From assembly GCA_030998225.1 (NCBI GenBank), contig JAPYXD010000680.1, positions 13,578,001 to 13,642,000 on the forward strand: a stretch of DNA of 64,000 bases, written 5' to 3'. Position numbers and translations under genes: made by a program. The notes below the pieces were generated by a model that saw nothing but the letters and a program-made list of their open reading frames with translations, searched no databases and was not told the DNA's origin. The DNA comes from Diplolepis rosae (lineage: Eukaryota; Arthropoda; Insecta; Hymenoptera; Diplolepididae). Within the stretch, counting starts at the first letter, position 1. Each line of letters starts with the position of its first letter. Below are positions 10,960 through 22,741 of the stretch, piece by piece.

Positions 10960-12036
10960 AGGTTACATAGCATTTACTGCGACTCCATTTTCTTTGAATC
11001 CCTCCGCTATTCCAAGAGCACACACTGACATCCTATATTTTGCCATTGTATACGAAACATGATTTTTAATCGAAAAGGATTCATATTACATAGAGGACTT
11101 ATGTTAACAATGTGAGGGTTTTTACTTTTTAGCAGATACGGTAGAAACAACTTATATACAAGAAATGTTCTCCTCGCATTGATGTTGTTTTTAGTGGACC
11201 CATTTTAGTGAAAGGTCATCGGATTCGCTGACCGTTCACTAATCGTTTCCTGACCAGTCGTTGACCTAGTAATAATATGAATAAGAGAAGCATGAAAAAC
11301 ATTTAAATTATTACTATTATAGTTCTGCGGTAAATTTTAAGTTTGAAGATATCGAAATTAATACAATAATTTTATTTTTTAGCGTTAAAAACTAGAAGAG
11401 CATAATACCTGTCACTGAAGGCAGTGCAGTAGTTCATCACTTTCCATATCTTCACAGTTAGGATTGAGTATTTGTTAGAGTGAGACGAAAGTAATGCCGT
11501 GTCTCACTCCATCCAATGGTCAAATTCAACGATAGAGATGTTCCGCAAATGGTGAATCATTGAACTGCCTTCAATAATAAATTCTTTTTTTCTTTACTTC
11601 TTAACGCTAAAAAATAAAATTATTGTAATAAATCCAATACCTTCAAACTCAAAATGTACCCCAGAATAATAATTAAAACAATTTAAAAGTCTTTTGTGCT
11701 CCTCTTATTCATTTTATTACGAGTTCAACGATTGGTCAGATACCAAGTAGGGAACGGTCAGCGAATCCGCTGACCTTTTACTGGACTGGATCCGCCAGGG
11801 GTTCATAAGATCATAGCGTTTCATATCCCTTGCAAGTGTACCTGTCAATGAAATAACACTCGCATTATTAACAACGATATTAATTCCACCAAACTTTTTA
11901 ACCGCATTTTCTACGGCAGATTGAACTTGCGTGTCATCACGAACGTCAACAATGCAGGGAAGTTTTGGATGTGGTTCACCAGTTTTTGCTGCAATAACAA
12001 TATTTGCTCCATCTTAAGCAGCTTTTAAAGCGACAC
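10960..12036 (-). pseudogene. HSDL2-like short-chain dehydrogenase pseudogene, split by a foldback element
   Basis: Reading the - strand from 12036: ALKAA, stop, DGANIVIAAKTGEPHPKLP, then CIVDVRDD..., KKFGGINIVVNNAS and LTGTLARDMKRYDLMN, all typical of hydroxysteroid dehydrogenase-like protein 2 (peroxisomal/mitochondrial SDR family). About 20 residues are missing between KLP and CIVDV. A foldback element (about 11194-11803) interrupts it. It resumes with TFLVYKLFLPYLLKSKNPHIVNIS, then after a one-base frameshift TMAKYRMSVCALGIAEGFKENGVAVNAM and a stop. No introns are visible, which suggests a retrocopy, although a single large exon is possible. The stop, frameshift and missing segment make it non-functional. 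Confidence 0.75.
11194..11803. mobile_element. ~610-bp foldback element inside the HSDL2 pseudogene
   Basis: Inverted arms share AAGGTCAKCGGATTCGCTGACCG, followed by matching GAATAAGAG, TTTTATTTTTTAGCGTTAA segments. Left end GTGGACCCATTTTAGTG, right end inverse CACTAAAACTGGATCCGCC-like. A second copy starts at about 50088. Confidence 0.65.
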
Positions 12037-12039
12037 GGA

Positions 12040-12740
12040 GAAAAATAGTTGAAGTAATTCCACTCAAATTCCGCTCGAATTTGGGACATGTCGACAAGAT
12101 AGAAGTTGTTTAGTATCACTGTAATTATTTGTGATATATTAAATAATCGAGAATGAATCAAAGTTAAGTAAAATTTAGTAGTGTAGGGTGAAGTATGAAA
12201 GCGTGCTTTAAAGATTTCTTAGAAATATATATTATTACTCGTAGTATAATTATGAAAAACCAATCTTTTATTCAATCACAAAAATGGTAGAGCTTTCCGT
12301 TTGTTCTACTCAACTCAACTCAGCTATATCTATTCACGCAGGAACGAATGAAAGTGATCTGCGCCTTGGACACACAAAAATTTTTCAATTTTAAAAAAAT
12401 TTTAAATTGTCAGCATACTGATGTTCCACGTTATTATATTTAAAAATCAAAACCAATTAAAAGCACATAAAATACAATTACAGTTTACTATAGTACACTC
12501 TATATCCAAAATAGTGGAATAACCACTGTTTTGTCTAGTGCGAAATGAACCTTTTACTTAATAGTGGATTCTACATACTTATAAACTAGTGACTTTAAAA
12601 ATGTATCGTACTGCAGCCGTGTTTGATCGTGTTTTGTCTGTTTGTCACGAAGCTTTCGTACATGCTCCGCAACGTTAAGGGAGTTACTCACCTACCCGCC
12701 TAGTCAAAACAGGGTTAAACAAGCAGGCTGACTACAGTAG
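12040..12740. other. AT-rich spacer
   Basis: Starts CACGGAGAAAAATAG, similar to the TIR of the element at 50215, so it may hold a decayed relative. Otherwise nothing seen. Confidence 0.4.
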
Positions 12741-12791
12741 TACTTGATCTGGCAACGTCGCATCTTGTTTGTTTCGTGTGCGCACAGGTGT

Positions 12792-13061
12792 ACAGTCGCA
12801 CATATGGTCACGTCAGTACCTAAGAAATGTTTCTCAGACATGAAATTATACAATGAATTAAAAAGTTGCACATCCGTCCAAATGAGGAAAAAAATGATTG
12901 CCTCTGATATTACGGTAGCTATGGTTATCGATGCATACAAAGAACATGGTTTTGATGGATTATCTCGTTTGTTTGGTGCTGATAAAAACGGGAAAATTCG
13001 TGTGACAAATAATAGGAAGGTTAAAAATAAAATCTGTGATTATCTGAGAACAAAATACTAA
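12792..13061 (+). CDS. Unrecognised small ORF
   Basis: ORF opening upstream (12744) but with a plausible ATG at 12804 (MVTSVPKKCFSDMKLY..). The product is basic and helix-rich, about 86 residues, ending ICDYLRTKY. I recognise no family. TGGCAACGTCG motifs at 12751 and, inverted, 13472 could be ends of an unknown element containing it. May be chance. Confidence 0.2.
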   Translation, partial: TVAHMVTSVPKKCFSDMKLYNELKSCTSVQMRKKMIASDITVAMVIDAYKEHGFDGLSRLFGADKNGKIRVTNNRKVKNKICDYLRTKY

Positions 13062-13133
13062 TTTACTTTGGTTTAGTTGGTATATATTTATTGTATATGT
13101 ATTAAATATTCTAAATAATATTAAAAAAATTTT

Positions 13134-13172
13134 AAATCTTTCTGTGGAAAAAAGACGCTTTCGACTGCATTA
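13134..13172. repeat. tRNA-like repeat, one arm only
   Basis: AATCTTTCTGTGGAAAAAAG and ACGCTTTCGACTG match 8391-8416; the tRNA-like core is absent. Confidence 0.4.
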
Positions 13173-13179
13173 GATTGTG

Positions 13180-14930
13180 ATGATAATAGATATGATTGAA
13201 AAATTGTTATCTCGATTCAAGACTATGAAAATAAGACAAATTTAGTATGTCATTGAGAAAGATTTTACGTACTTCGTATTATGATATGTATGAAAATAAA
13301 GTTGTTTGTATGTACTTAATTCGTTTATTTATCATACCAATAATTAATATGTTATATTTCATTTATTATAAACATGATTTCCATAACAAATTTTAATCAC
13401 CAGTTGGTACTAGCTGCTGAATAGATATAACGCATACATTTTAAATTTCGCGCACATAACCTATGAATCCGACGTTGCCACATAGATAACCAAAGACCAA
13501 AATCACAGCAATTTCCAATCTTCATCGTATTTGTTATTACTTTTAGAACGCACCTTTAAATGTTATTAATGTTAATAACTATTCCTGAACATCTTATTTT
13601 TCTACTGTTCAAATCCCGTTATTATCTGTTTGTCAGTTGAAAAGATATCAATGATAACACACAATAAACTCCGCGATTTCTCATAAGAGCCCATGTTGAA
13701 TCAACTAGATAGGCTCAAAATAGAAATATGAATATCTCACTAAAAAACCCACCTCAGACCTTGAAATTTCGTACGGATAATTGTTTAATTGTATTCTAAC
13801 GCTCAGCAAAGTTTAAGATTTCTCTGTTCGTTAACTTACTCTTTCCACTAACTCAGTACGATTTGATGCTTCTGGTCGTCCAGGTCTTGGATCATCATTT
13901 AAATCGTCTAGGTCATTTTTGAATCGTGTAAACCACGTGCAAACTTGAGTACGACTCATACAATCATCACCATACACTTTTTTTAATAATTCGTAGGTCT
14001 CAGAAATTTTTTTAACGAGTTTAAAACAAAATTTAATACTTGCTCTTTGTTCCATTATGTTTTTACGACATAACCACAAAAACTAGTGTCATCAGAAGTG
14101 CGTAATTTTGCGACCTATGCCAATTGATTTGCTTGCACTTTGGTTGCGCTTGAAAGAAGAAAAATGTACCCTTCTAACGCCGCCAACGTTTAATAGATGG
14201 CGCTACATGTTCTATGAATTAAATTAAAAGTTCGGTTATTTTCAGATCACACTGTGTACTTATACATTTCATGTTAACCCACTGACGCATGTTGATGCCC
14301 TGTCGTCGATACCGGGTTACTCAACTTCTTACTATTTCCTATGTAACGCTTATTGTTATTCACTTTGGGTACATTAGGTATTTATCAAATTCATTTTACC
14401 CGACTAGGATTTAATAAATATTCAAATGTCCTTATGTCCCAAGTTTATTCGCCAGAGTTGAATAAAATAACTTCAACTATTTTTCTCCATACAGTGTTAA
14501 ATCAGCACACGAAATTCACTTTTTTTCATTTCAATAAGGAAACCAAAACTTATTTGCTTCCTTCATCTGTAATATTGAAAGTAAACAATGAAACTGGTTA
14601 AAATTTCGACAGCTGGCTGATAACAAATTAATCATGAGTGCCTAGTATATTAGCATGTAATAAGAATTGCACATTGATTTCATGCATTTAAAAAAATTTA
14701 TGAAGTGAAAAAAATATTTATTGTTGATTTTCTCCTAATAAGGCGTAAAGATCCCTTACTTAATTGATATATAATCTTCTCAACAGTTAGATTCTTTTAT
14801 TTGTATATCTTAAGTCAATTAAAACTAATAATTTTTTCATTTGAAGTAACAATTCATAAATGATGAATAAAATGGCGAAATCTTTTATGGACGTTGTACA
14901 GGACTCTCCTAGGACCGGTCTAGGAATACC
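13180..14930. other. AT-rich spacer around a mariner relic
   Basis: Contains the mariner fragment at 13831-14055. An 82-codon ORF at 14353-14601 matches nothing I know and looks like chance. Confidence 0.5.
13831..14055 (-). pseudogene. Mariner transposase N-terminal fragment
   Basis: The - strand encodes MEQRASIKFCFKLVKK..ETYELLKKVYGDDCMSRTQV..WFTRFK..DDPRPGRPEASN, the first helix-turn-helix half of a mariner transposase. The downstream half is absent. Confidence 0.7.
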
Positions 14931-17660
14931 TGTTAAAACCAAAAAACCCCCTCTCACGAACCAATACACCACCCGCGGAAACGCCTTTCGGCTTTAAACT
15001 TCGCGGGCAGTTGGTTCCAGCTTAAAGTCGCGTACGACTCTTCCGTCGTCTGTGACGTCGTAGAATTTCTACGACTCACAACGCCACCTGCGTGGCCATG
15101 TTTGTTATAGTTTTATTTTATTAAGATTTTATATGGCGTAGTTTCGTTCTGTTAGTAGAGTAAGACAAATAAATTAGAGAGTTGCGAATAGTCCTTGGTT
15201 TGAAGCATGTCGAAGATTACCGAGATCTATGTATATAATTTCATGTAATTTAACTTCGCGCCGATTAACGGTAAAGTGCGTATAGCCTGACGCTCCACTA
15301 CCGGGAAATTCATTTAAACATTTTAAACAAAAAAAAAAAAAAAAAAAGTATATGTGAGTTTTGTCTTTTTTATTTCACTGCCGGAGAGACAACAAAGGAG
15401 AGAGAGCAGCCAACGTTGGACACAACCGTTACGCCACCTTCTACCAGCCACTTTGAATCCACCAGTCACGCCATCTCCGGTAAGCTCAGTAGCAAGGATC
15501 CATTTCCATTGGTTTGGAATTAGCAATGACCGCCGTTCAGCGATGGCATGGAGTAAACCCATTACCATTGGTTTACCAAGAATTAGTGTCTGTCTCAACT
15601 CAGAGAGAGGCAGACGTTCGCTTATTACGAAAAGATAGACACTCGCGCCATAACGGAGAGTGTCTACCCAACCCTGACCATGGCGTCATGAAGTTTATAG
15701 GATGAAATATTAGCGCATCAAGTGCGTAACCAGCACGAATAAGGGTGAATACGTACTTCAACGTTCGAGACTCTAGGCGTGTTCCGGATGAGGACGAAAA
15801 AGTACTACCCAACCCTGGCCGAGACCCTTGGCAAGTTCCGGGTGAGACCCAGATTGAATATTCAACCCTGGATGTCAATTAACGTGTCATGGTAATGTAC
15901 AGATAGGCCCGTTAGTTTTACCATTGGTTGAAAGGAGACAGAACCATGGTTAGAAAGAGAGGGCACCATCCAGTGCTGCGTTGGAGCGCAGAAACAAGAC
16001 TGGTAGTACTGTTTGAGATTCCCAGCCAATAACGGATGTGAAGAAGAGCAATAATTAGCATGGCGGTCCAACCGACCAATGGGAGAAGACGAGAGAAGCT
16101 ACAACGGAACGTCAACTACAACGCATCCACGTTAACCATGAAGATGCGGCTTAAGGTTGCGGCGTGAACAAGTCCGACTGGTGGAGACGAGGTATGGTTC
16201 GATTTTGGAGAGACGGAGAGGATAAACTACTACGATTTTGACTTTGTCTCCGGGGAAGAACACTTGCGTCGTGTTGAGTGGAAGCGATTGTTAAAAAGAA
16301 AAGGAAAAATTAACACTGTGAAAGGGGAACAGCTGATATAAGGATTATTGCCAATATTATAATATAGACCCAAGACGATTCGATTCTACCATTTTTTGAA
16401 AGGATTTGGATGAAATAGCGGACGACGGATAATTGAGTAGAGGTAAGAGTTTCTTGTGAAAAGTTGGTTCGCTCGAGGTGTTGAGTCCCGCGTAATGGCT
16501 GCTACAAGCTGAGCCACGTGTTATTAATAAAATCTCCTCGATCGTACCACACTTTATTTTACTTTAAAAACCGTGTGAATTGATTTAGACAGCTGGATTT
16601 ATATAAATACATGTTATGAATTGTGAATAAAATTTCTTGTTAGAGTTACAAAACTAGTCGCGTGGCCGGTTAGTTCGGTGGCAAACAGTGGGTAGGACTT
16701 TTGTAACGGGCGGTGAATTAGCGTGGCGTGGTGTTACGGTTGTGTACATCCCATTATTGATTGACGGCGTAGTGTGGCCCGAGGCTAGTTATATACAATA
16801 AATTGTAGTAAATAGTGGATGAAAATAAATTGTGAATAGTTTTTCTTATTAATATACTAGGATTTCTGTGATGGGAGATAGCATAGCGTAGCGTGGTGTT
16901 TTCGGGTCGTAAGTCTCAGGGGACATATTTGGCGTCGTAGCGTAGCCCGAGACCGGTTGTTTATATTAAAATATGATTGTTAGTGTTCACGGGTAGATTG
17001 CCTTAATTTAGCGACCCACTTAGATTAAGTATAGACGGTCGCGTGACTTATCGGCCGTGTCTAATTTGTACGGATAGGGCCGGACTGTAGGAGTAGCGTA
17101 AGTCAGTTAGGTTATAGTGTTATTACGTATGTTGTAGAGGGTTAGTCGGCGTCGCGTGCCATGTCCCTGTATAGCTGGCTACAATCTTAGGTTAGTTAAT
17201 ATATTGTATGAACATTATTTATTTAAATAAACGTCTTTTTATCCTTCATTAAATTGTGCTGTCGCCTTGATTGGATTTTTCCCGCTGCGGATTGATTTTT
17301 CAGGACACCTACGAACCCCGCGCTCTACCTGTGACCCCAGTGAGGAACAGAGAGAGGGGGGGCTGAGCTAGGCCTGTTTCGTGTATGTACCGGTATTGCG
17401 TGTGTTCTCCGCGAGCATTACTCGAACTAATCTTTTAGAAAATTACTGGGTTTCTTTTTTTTTATGTTTAGTGTGACCTAATCTTGTGGTTCCGCGTTGC
17501 GTTGTGCCCGGGGGACAAGATAACGTGATTGCTGTTGATTTATAGGGTTTTTCTTATAAAGATTTCTTCGTGGTCGGTTCATGAATGACCCAAGAAAGGT
17601 CTGGCGCCCGTATAGTTGATTCGTTTATTTCGAACTAGGAGCACACGCGATACCGAAGGG
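14930..17660. other. Moderately GC-rich region without long ORFs
   Basis: Composition shifts sharply at about 14.9 kb. Features seen: a hairpin GTCGTAGAATTTCTACGAC at 15056-15074, an A-run at 15329-15348, repeated CCCAACCCTG phrases at 15668-15830, and a degenerate ~180-bp duplication (GCGTAGTGTGGCCCGAGGCTAG near 16768 and GCGTAGCGTAGCCCGAGACC near 16936). Probably decayed transposon or LTR sequence; no domain found. Confidence 0.4.
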
Positions 17661-17737
17661 TGAGTTGCCTGGAGATAATAAAATTGCAACGTCACACGTC
17701 CGTTCGCCCGGGATTCCCATCCGCGGGCACACGCCCG

Positions 17738-18262
17738 TTAGGCAGGCCAGCTAGCCGCGCCAACCAGGGGAGGAATAAAAAGATTTCTCCCCCGGTCGAC
17801 GCGGACAGCCAAGTCCGCCCAAGACGCAGGATCGTGGGTGTAGGCCCCGATACGATTTCTACTAATCCTGGTTGTTGCCGCGTTCTCTGTACGCCCATCG
17901 AGCTCCCTCGTCTTCATCACCAGGGTGAAGAATGACTCGATAAGCATCCATATCTGTTCAGACTGGAGCATCAGAGAGACCATCGTGTCAGGAGTGAGCT
18001 GTGCGCCCACTGCCCGACCGACGGCCTCCCTTTCCGCGCGCCACCTGGCACAGACAAAGAGTGTGTGCTCTGCATTTTCCACAAGGGATCCGCAGTAGCG
18101 ACGCGACTCATCGTCTCTTTTCTTGAAGCGCTTCAAGTACGCATTAAAGCAACCATGGCCCGAAAGCGCTTGCGCCAGGTAAAGGCCGACTAGACCGTGC
18201 TTTCTATCCAGCCAGGTGGCGAGCTCCGGGATCAGACGGCGTGTCCATCTCCCGGATTGGTC
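17738..18262 (-). pseudogene. R1-clade LINE reverse transcriptase, C-terminal fragment
   Basis: The - strand from 18260 encodes RWTRRLIPELATWLDRKHG, LAQALSGHGCFNAYLKRF, then AEHTLFVCARWRAERE and a C-terminal tail to 17738. The GHGCF and AEHxxFxC motifs are typical of the Zn-finger tail of R1-type LINE ORF2. 5' truncated at 18262, as dead-on-arrival LINE copies are. GC-rich against its surroundings. Confidence 0.75.
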
Positions 18263-18264
18263 AC

Positions 18265-18836
18265 CATGTCATCTATTGGTCACCATGCCACCTCATTTAC
18301 TATAACTAAAGTGGCAACTCCTGTTGAATTAACTGAAAAAATTCCTCAGAGTAACCGAAAAATCAGTTGCTTTTAATGCATAGGACTTAAGCGAAAATTT
18401 TCACTGAATATTACTGACGTGAAATGTTGAGTTAACTCTAAAACAGTTGATTACACTTTATAATTCGTTATTGAAAGAATAAGCAAAAAATTTTAAACTT
18501 TCCCCAAAAGCCACTACTTGCCAGCATTACTCAACTTTTAATTCAATTTTCACAAATGAATTTTCTCTTTTCCCTTTAAAATTAAGCACTGTATATCTAA
18601 TGTGTCAATGTCAGTAGCGTACACTGTATCTGCACGTATGTGTAACGTGGAACATGACTTAGTCAAGTGTGATGTGTCTTATATCTCATTATGTTGTACT
18701 CACTGATTAAGTATATTCTATTTACCTTGCCGATTCCTTGGTCGTTGTAGATTACATTTTCTAATGCACGTAGGCCCTATAAGCATCACCACCTTTACAT
18801 AACTACGACATAACTTTGTTACATGAAGTGTTCCTT
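18265..18836. other. AT-rich spacer and possible promoter of the 18849 exon
   Basis: Includes TATAAG near 18778, 60-70 bases before the signal-peptide exon. Otherwise nothing seen. Confidence 0.35.
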
Positions 18837-18848
18837 ATGTCAGCAAAA

Positions 18849-18906
18849 ATGTTTTTTGTAGTTGCAGTAGTGTTTTGGACGATTTTCTCCATTGCTTCTT
18901 CTCAAG
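18849..18906 (+). CDS. Orphan signal-peptide exon, paralogue or alternative first exon of the SPH gene
   Basis: A 58-nt open segment encodes MFFVVAVVFWTIFSIASSQ plus one base of the next codon, then a GTAAAT donor. Its length, phase and residue pattern (V4, A6, F9, I15, A16, S18) match the exon at 33765-33822. An in-frame ATG four codons upstream (18837) is an alternative start. TATAAG lies near 18778. Its phase also fits the SPH exon 2 at 40145, so it could be an alternative first exon or the remnant of a third copy. I found no matching second exon before 33.7 kb. Confidence 0.45.
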
Positions 18907-19440
18907 GTAAATGTGTTAATTTAATGACTATTTTAATTTATCAGTTAGTCTGTGAAAAACGTTGTCTGCGGAAAAAGCTGTCAAAATTTTATTATGTAAC
19001 AGTAAATTTACTCCAATTACTGGAGCAAAAAATCCTCTTCCTTGACTGAACTTTTCTCACACATTCTCATCGCACGCTTCGCGCGCAGCTCGCTTCGCTC
19101 GCAAGTTTGAGCGCGCCTAGGGCGCGCAATTCGATCGTCGCGCTTCGCGCTCGGTCTTGTGCTCTTCGCATACATTTAAGTTTATTTCTTATAATTTGAT
19201 ACTGAAGCTCAAACCAATTTTATAATTATATTACAGATGATGTGAATTACACATTTTCTCAAAGTCACTCTATTTCTTTTTGAATTTAAGTGAAACAGAA
19301 AATTCAATTTACTTAAGGCTCTATCAGCCTTAAGGAACACATTCTCATCATGACGCTCGCGCTTCGCGCTCGATTTTCTGTATACATTTCAGTAACTTTT
19401 TAATAAATTACATGATTAAAATAATTTATTTTCTTCCAAG
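18907..19440. other. Spacer with GCTTCGCGCTCG-type simple repeats
   Basis: ACATTCTCATC occurs twice (about 19065 and 19340), followed by CG-rich CGCTTCGCGC phrases. The same phrase starts the repeats at 51030 and 62412, so these are ends of that family. Confidence 0.4.
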
Positions 19441-20005
19441 TCTCTCAAAAAAAAAACAATCGTAGATTTTATTTAAGGAAACGATTTTGCAGAACAACGC
19501 TTATTTCGTATCTCACATATCTTGGTGAAAAAAATCGAATTTTTTAATATTAAAATTCAAAACATAAAATATACATCCTGTCCCGAAATGTAAACCTCAT
19601 TCAGGCAAACAATTTTCCAGATAAACGTTTTTTTTGTATCTCACATATTTTGTCTAAAAAATGGAATTTTTGAATTTTAAACGTATTTTTTGGAATTAAA
19701 ACGAAAAATATATGTTTTACCAGAAACTCTATTACACGAAATTTGTAGATCTTTTTGAAACGAACAACTTTGTATTCTTACCTTTTTTTCGTATTTCGAA
19801 TATTATTGTTAAAAAATTGAATTTTGGATTTTCAATATTTTTTTTTTTAATTAAAAAGAAAAATATGCATCTTATGAAAAAATGTTACAATTCAAATTTG
19901 TAGGTCTTTATTTATTCAATAATATTGTATCATAACGTTTTTTCGTATCTCGTATAATTTAACTGGAAAATGGAATTTTGATATTGACTTTTCAAAAAAA
20001 ATTCC
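19440..20005 (-). repeat. Inverted copy of the four-unit array
   Basis: Reverse complement of about 51430-52020: TTTTTCGTATCTC..-type boxes near 19503, 19634, 19785 and 19945 in the same unit order. Confidence 0.65.
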
Positions 20006-20289
20006 AGTTTACGTTTGGTAAATTCATACGATAGACGATACGATTTTACATCGCTTAATGAGGGTCATTTTATGTCCAACGCTGATCGAAGTGATTTTAC
20101 ACACTTGTCGGAAAATAACATACTTCATCAATATAAATTTACGGAACTAAGTAAATTTACACATAGAGGCGCTGTGTATCTATTCCGTTTGTACATTTCA
20201 CCCCGCTTTCAATTGGTTGCATCTGTCCCTCTTGCACTTACGTCAGTTTGAAGCCGTCAGACATTTTTCTGTTTGTTTTCATTGTGTCG

Positions 20290-22650
20290 GTAATGAACTT
20301 TTTGCAAATTCGAAAAATGAAACGTTGACCTATCAAATAAGATAGGCAGAAGTGTATCGTCCCAGGTTGTCATCATTCGACTCATCGGGGCAAAAATCAC
20401 GTTTTCCGAAAAGACGAAATGCAGGTTAGGCTGTGGGTAGAAGCAGTGTCCAACACGCATGTGAACGACCTAACCTATTAATCTATTGATTGATGACCTA
20501 TAATTCTTTTTGTATTAATTTGTTGCAGTAGTGTGCCATATTTTGTAACATGTATGTTGTAAACATTCGATAAATATAAAAACCTAGTCAAATGATCAAA
20601 TAATGCAGAAAAGAAAAGGGGGAAAAGATTTAAAAAACATAAAGAATAATCATTTACACTTTATATATTGCTTTTTATCTTGTTTCATGCATTATTTGAC
20701 GATTCGATTAGGTTTTTATATTTCTCACATAGTTACAAACCAACACATGCAGCACATATATACAGTACTCATATACGTATTTTTAACTCAATGGGCGACC
20801 AACTCTTGGCGTTTCCATCGACTATCCTTCGTCATATCAATGATCCCAGAACGTGGAAGCTGGCGGCCCCCACCATGCTCCCATGTGGAAGCACACCCCC
20901 GATAGCAATGTCGTAGGCAACATTGGTCTATAACAGATCCATCGGATTTACCGAAATTTATACATAATTGACCTAAGATGCGACCGCAAAACGCTAAGAT
21001 TTTCCATGCATTCAAAATGAGCCTACTGACAAAGCAAAATCTGCAGCATAACAGATCATTCGTATTGAGATTTTCCATTCCCTTACTACCTCTCCATTAC
21101 AGCAGCATAGTGTATGCATAAAATGTAGCATTCGGAAAGATGCATTTAGGTTGCTTTTTTGCACCACGCCATTATAAGGCGAGACAGCATATGATCCTCA
21201 AATAAATGTGTCACTACTCATGATTTTAAAATAACATGTGGGAATATTTGTTGGGTTGGTATAGAATATATTTGCGCAACAAGTTGATCACACGAATGCA
21301 AAATTATTTTCAGGCTACTTAGCGAAGTTGAAAATTAACATTGAGTACTGCTAACACAAAAAATTATTAACATTAATGCAAAATCCTAAACTTCGTTTCT
21401 TTAGTAATAAGGAAATGAACCTCAAGAGCCTCACTGACATCACGAACCAAACAAACAAAAATTCTCGGGTTAACGATTTTCTGATGAAAATGATCGGAAC
21501 ACAGAAAAATGTTGTAAAAACCAAAAGAAGTAGAATAATATTACAAAATAAAAGCAATTTATCCGAATAACACTTGGCACGTGATACAATAAAAACTAAC
21601 ATTCAACGAAATAGAGGTATTCTTTCTACAATCCCAAAAATGTATTCCGCAATTTTCAGCCATCGATAATATTTTCGAAGAGTTCATGCGTATAAATATT
21701 ACGTAAACCCTAAAAATTTTTTTTAGGAATTTCGTATTCTGTATTTTTAATGTGATGCGCAGCGATAAAATTTTCAGTTCACAGTTATTAGGCAAATTTC
21801 GGAAAAACTTGCTGTCACACAATACAATACAAAAGTTTCAATAATGCATAAATATGAAAGTAAATCTCAAATCACTGTTAACTCTGTAATGATTGAAACA
21901 TCCTATACGAGTTCACGCATTCCAACGCATGACACTGTGATGTTGCCTCTATTGACAGAAGTCTGCGGCGTCTTTGATGACTGCCTGAATGCTCATTCGT
22001 GACAGAATCTTATTCAACACGTGATTGCGAAAAAAACACGACAAGATGTGACCCCATATTTCTGTGTTATTCCGGCATGACATTTTAACGCGTTAATCAC
22101 ACGTAAATGCACAATGAATAGTATACTGGAAATACTCAACAAATCTTTTTCGTAAATAAACACAAATAAGTATCAATCAGTGATACATATAAGTCTCTCA
22201 TTTAAATGGACGAAATGTTGAGCTCAATCTTTTGCTATCGGGGACACAATCAAGCGCGCCGTGTCGGTGTGTTCCCACTTCCTCGCTTCGATTTCACGCT
22301 GTCGGCTGTTGAGCCAAGATCAAAAATTATGTTTCTGCCGACTTCGTGTCAAAGTGTCGCGAAGCAGACGACAAATTTAAAGTGATGAAATATATTATTT
22401 AAAATATTACCTTTCTTTTTTAGATATTTTTATAACATTCTCCTAAAATGAATATCTAAACATTTTATTTTAAATTTTAGAATGATTTAAACACTTAAAA
22501 AATTATTTTCTATTGAAATTTAAAGTCAATAAATTTTCAAAGTTTCAAAACAAAATATCAATTTTAATATTTTTTAGCTATGCAAATCAAATGATTCAAT
22601 TAGAAAATTATGTACAGAATATTATATATTAAGGAATGATAGACTTTTCA
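20290..22650. repeat. Second copy of the hAT-ended repeat and its left flank, split by a TIR element
   Basis: 20290-20896 matches 24675-25282, and 22244-22650 matches 25276-25354 followed by 32812-33120. The left end CAATGATCCC (20838) is a mutated CAGTGATCCC. The homology includes ~550 bp outside the hAT end, so flank and element were duplicated together. No right TIR is found. Confidence 0.65.
20897..22243. mobile_element. 1.35-kb TIR element (CCCCGATAGCAA ends) inserted in the repeat
   Basis: It starts CCCCGATAGCAA and ends TTGCTATCGGGG. The empty site is visible at 25270-25290 (GCACACACAATC), where the surrounding repeat is continuous. Target duplication is short and ambiguous within the AC run. 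Short ORFs only (longest about 96 codons), none recognised. Confidence 0.65.
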
Positions 22651-22741
22651 ATGAAAAAAAGAAATGCTTAACACAAAGGCAAAATTTTCTAATTGATGCA
22701 GTTGATCAAATTTATAAGCCCGAAACATGTTTTGATTAATA

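Noticed and set aside
15323..16115. ORFs of 60-94 codons on both strands
   Set aside because: Mutually overlapping, no domain, in a GC-shifted non-coding region.
20015..20251. 78-codon ORF with repeated DFT-L phrases
   Set aside because: No splice context or known domain; the repeated phrases come from short AT-rich direct repeats.
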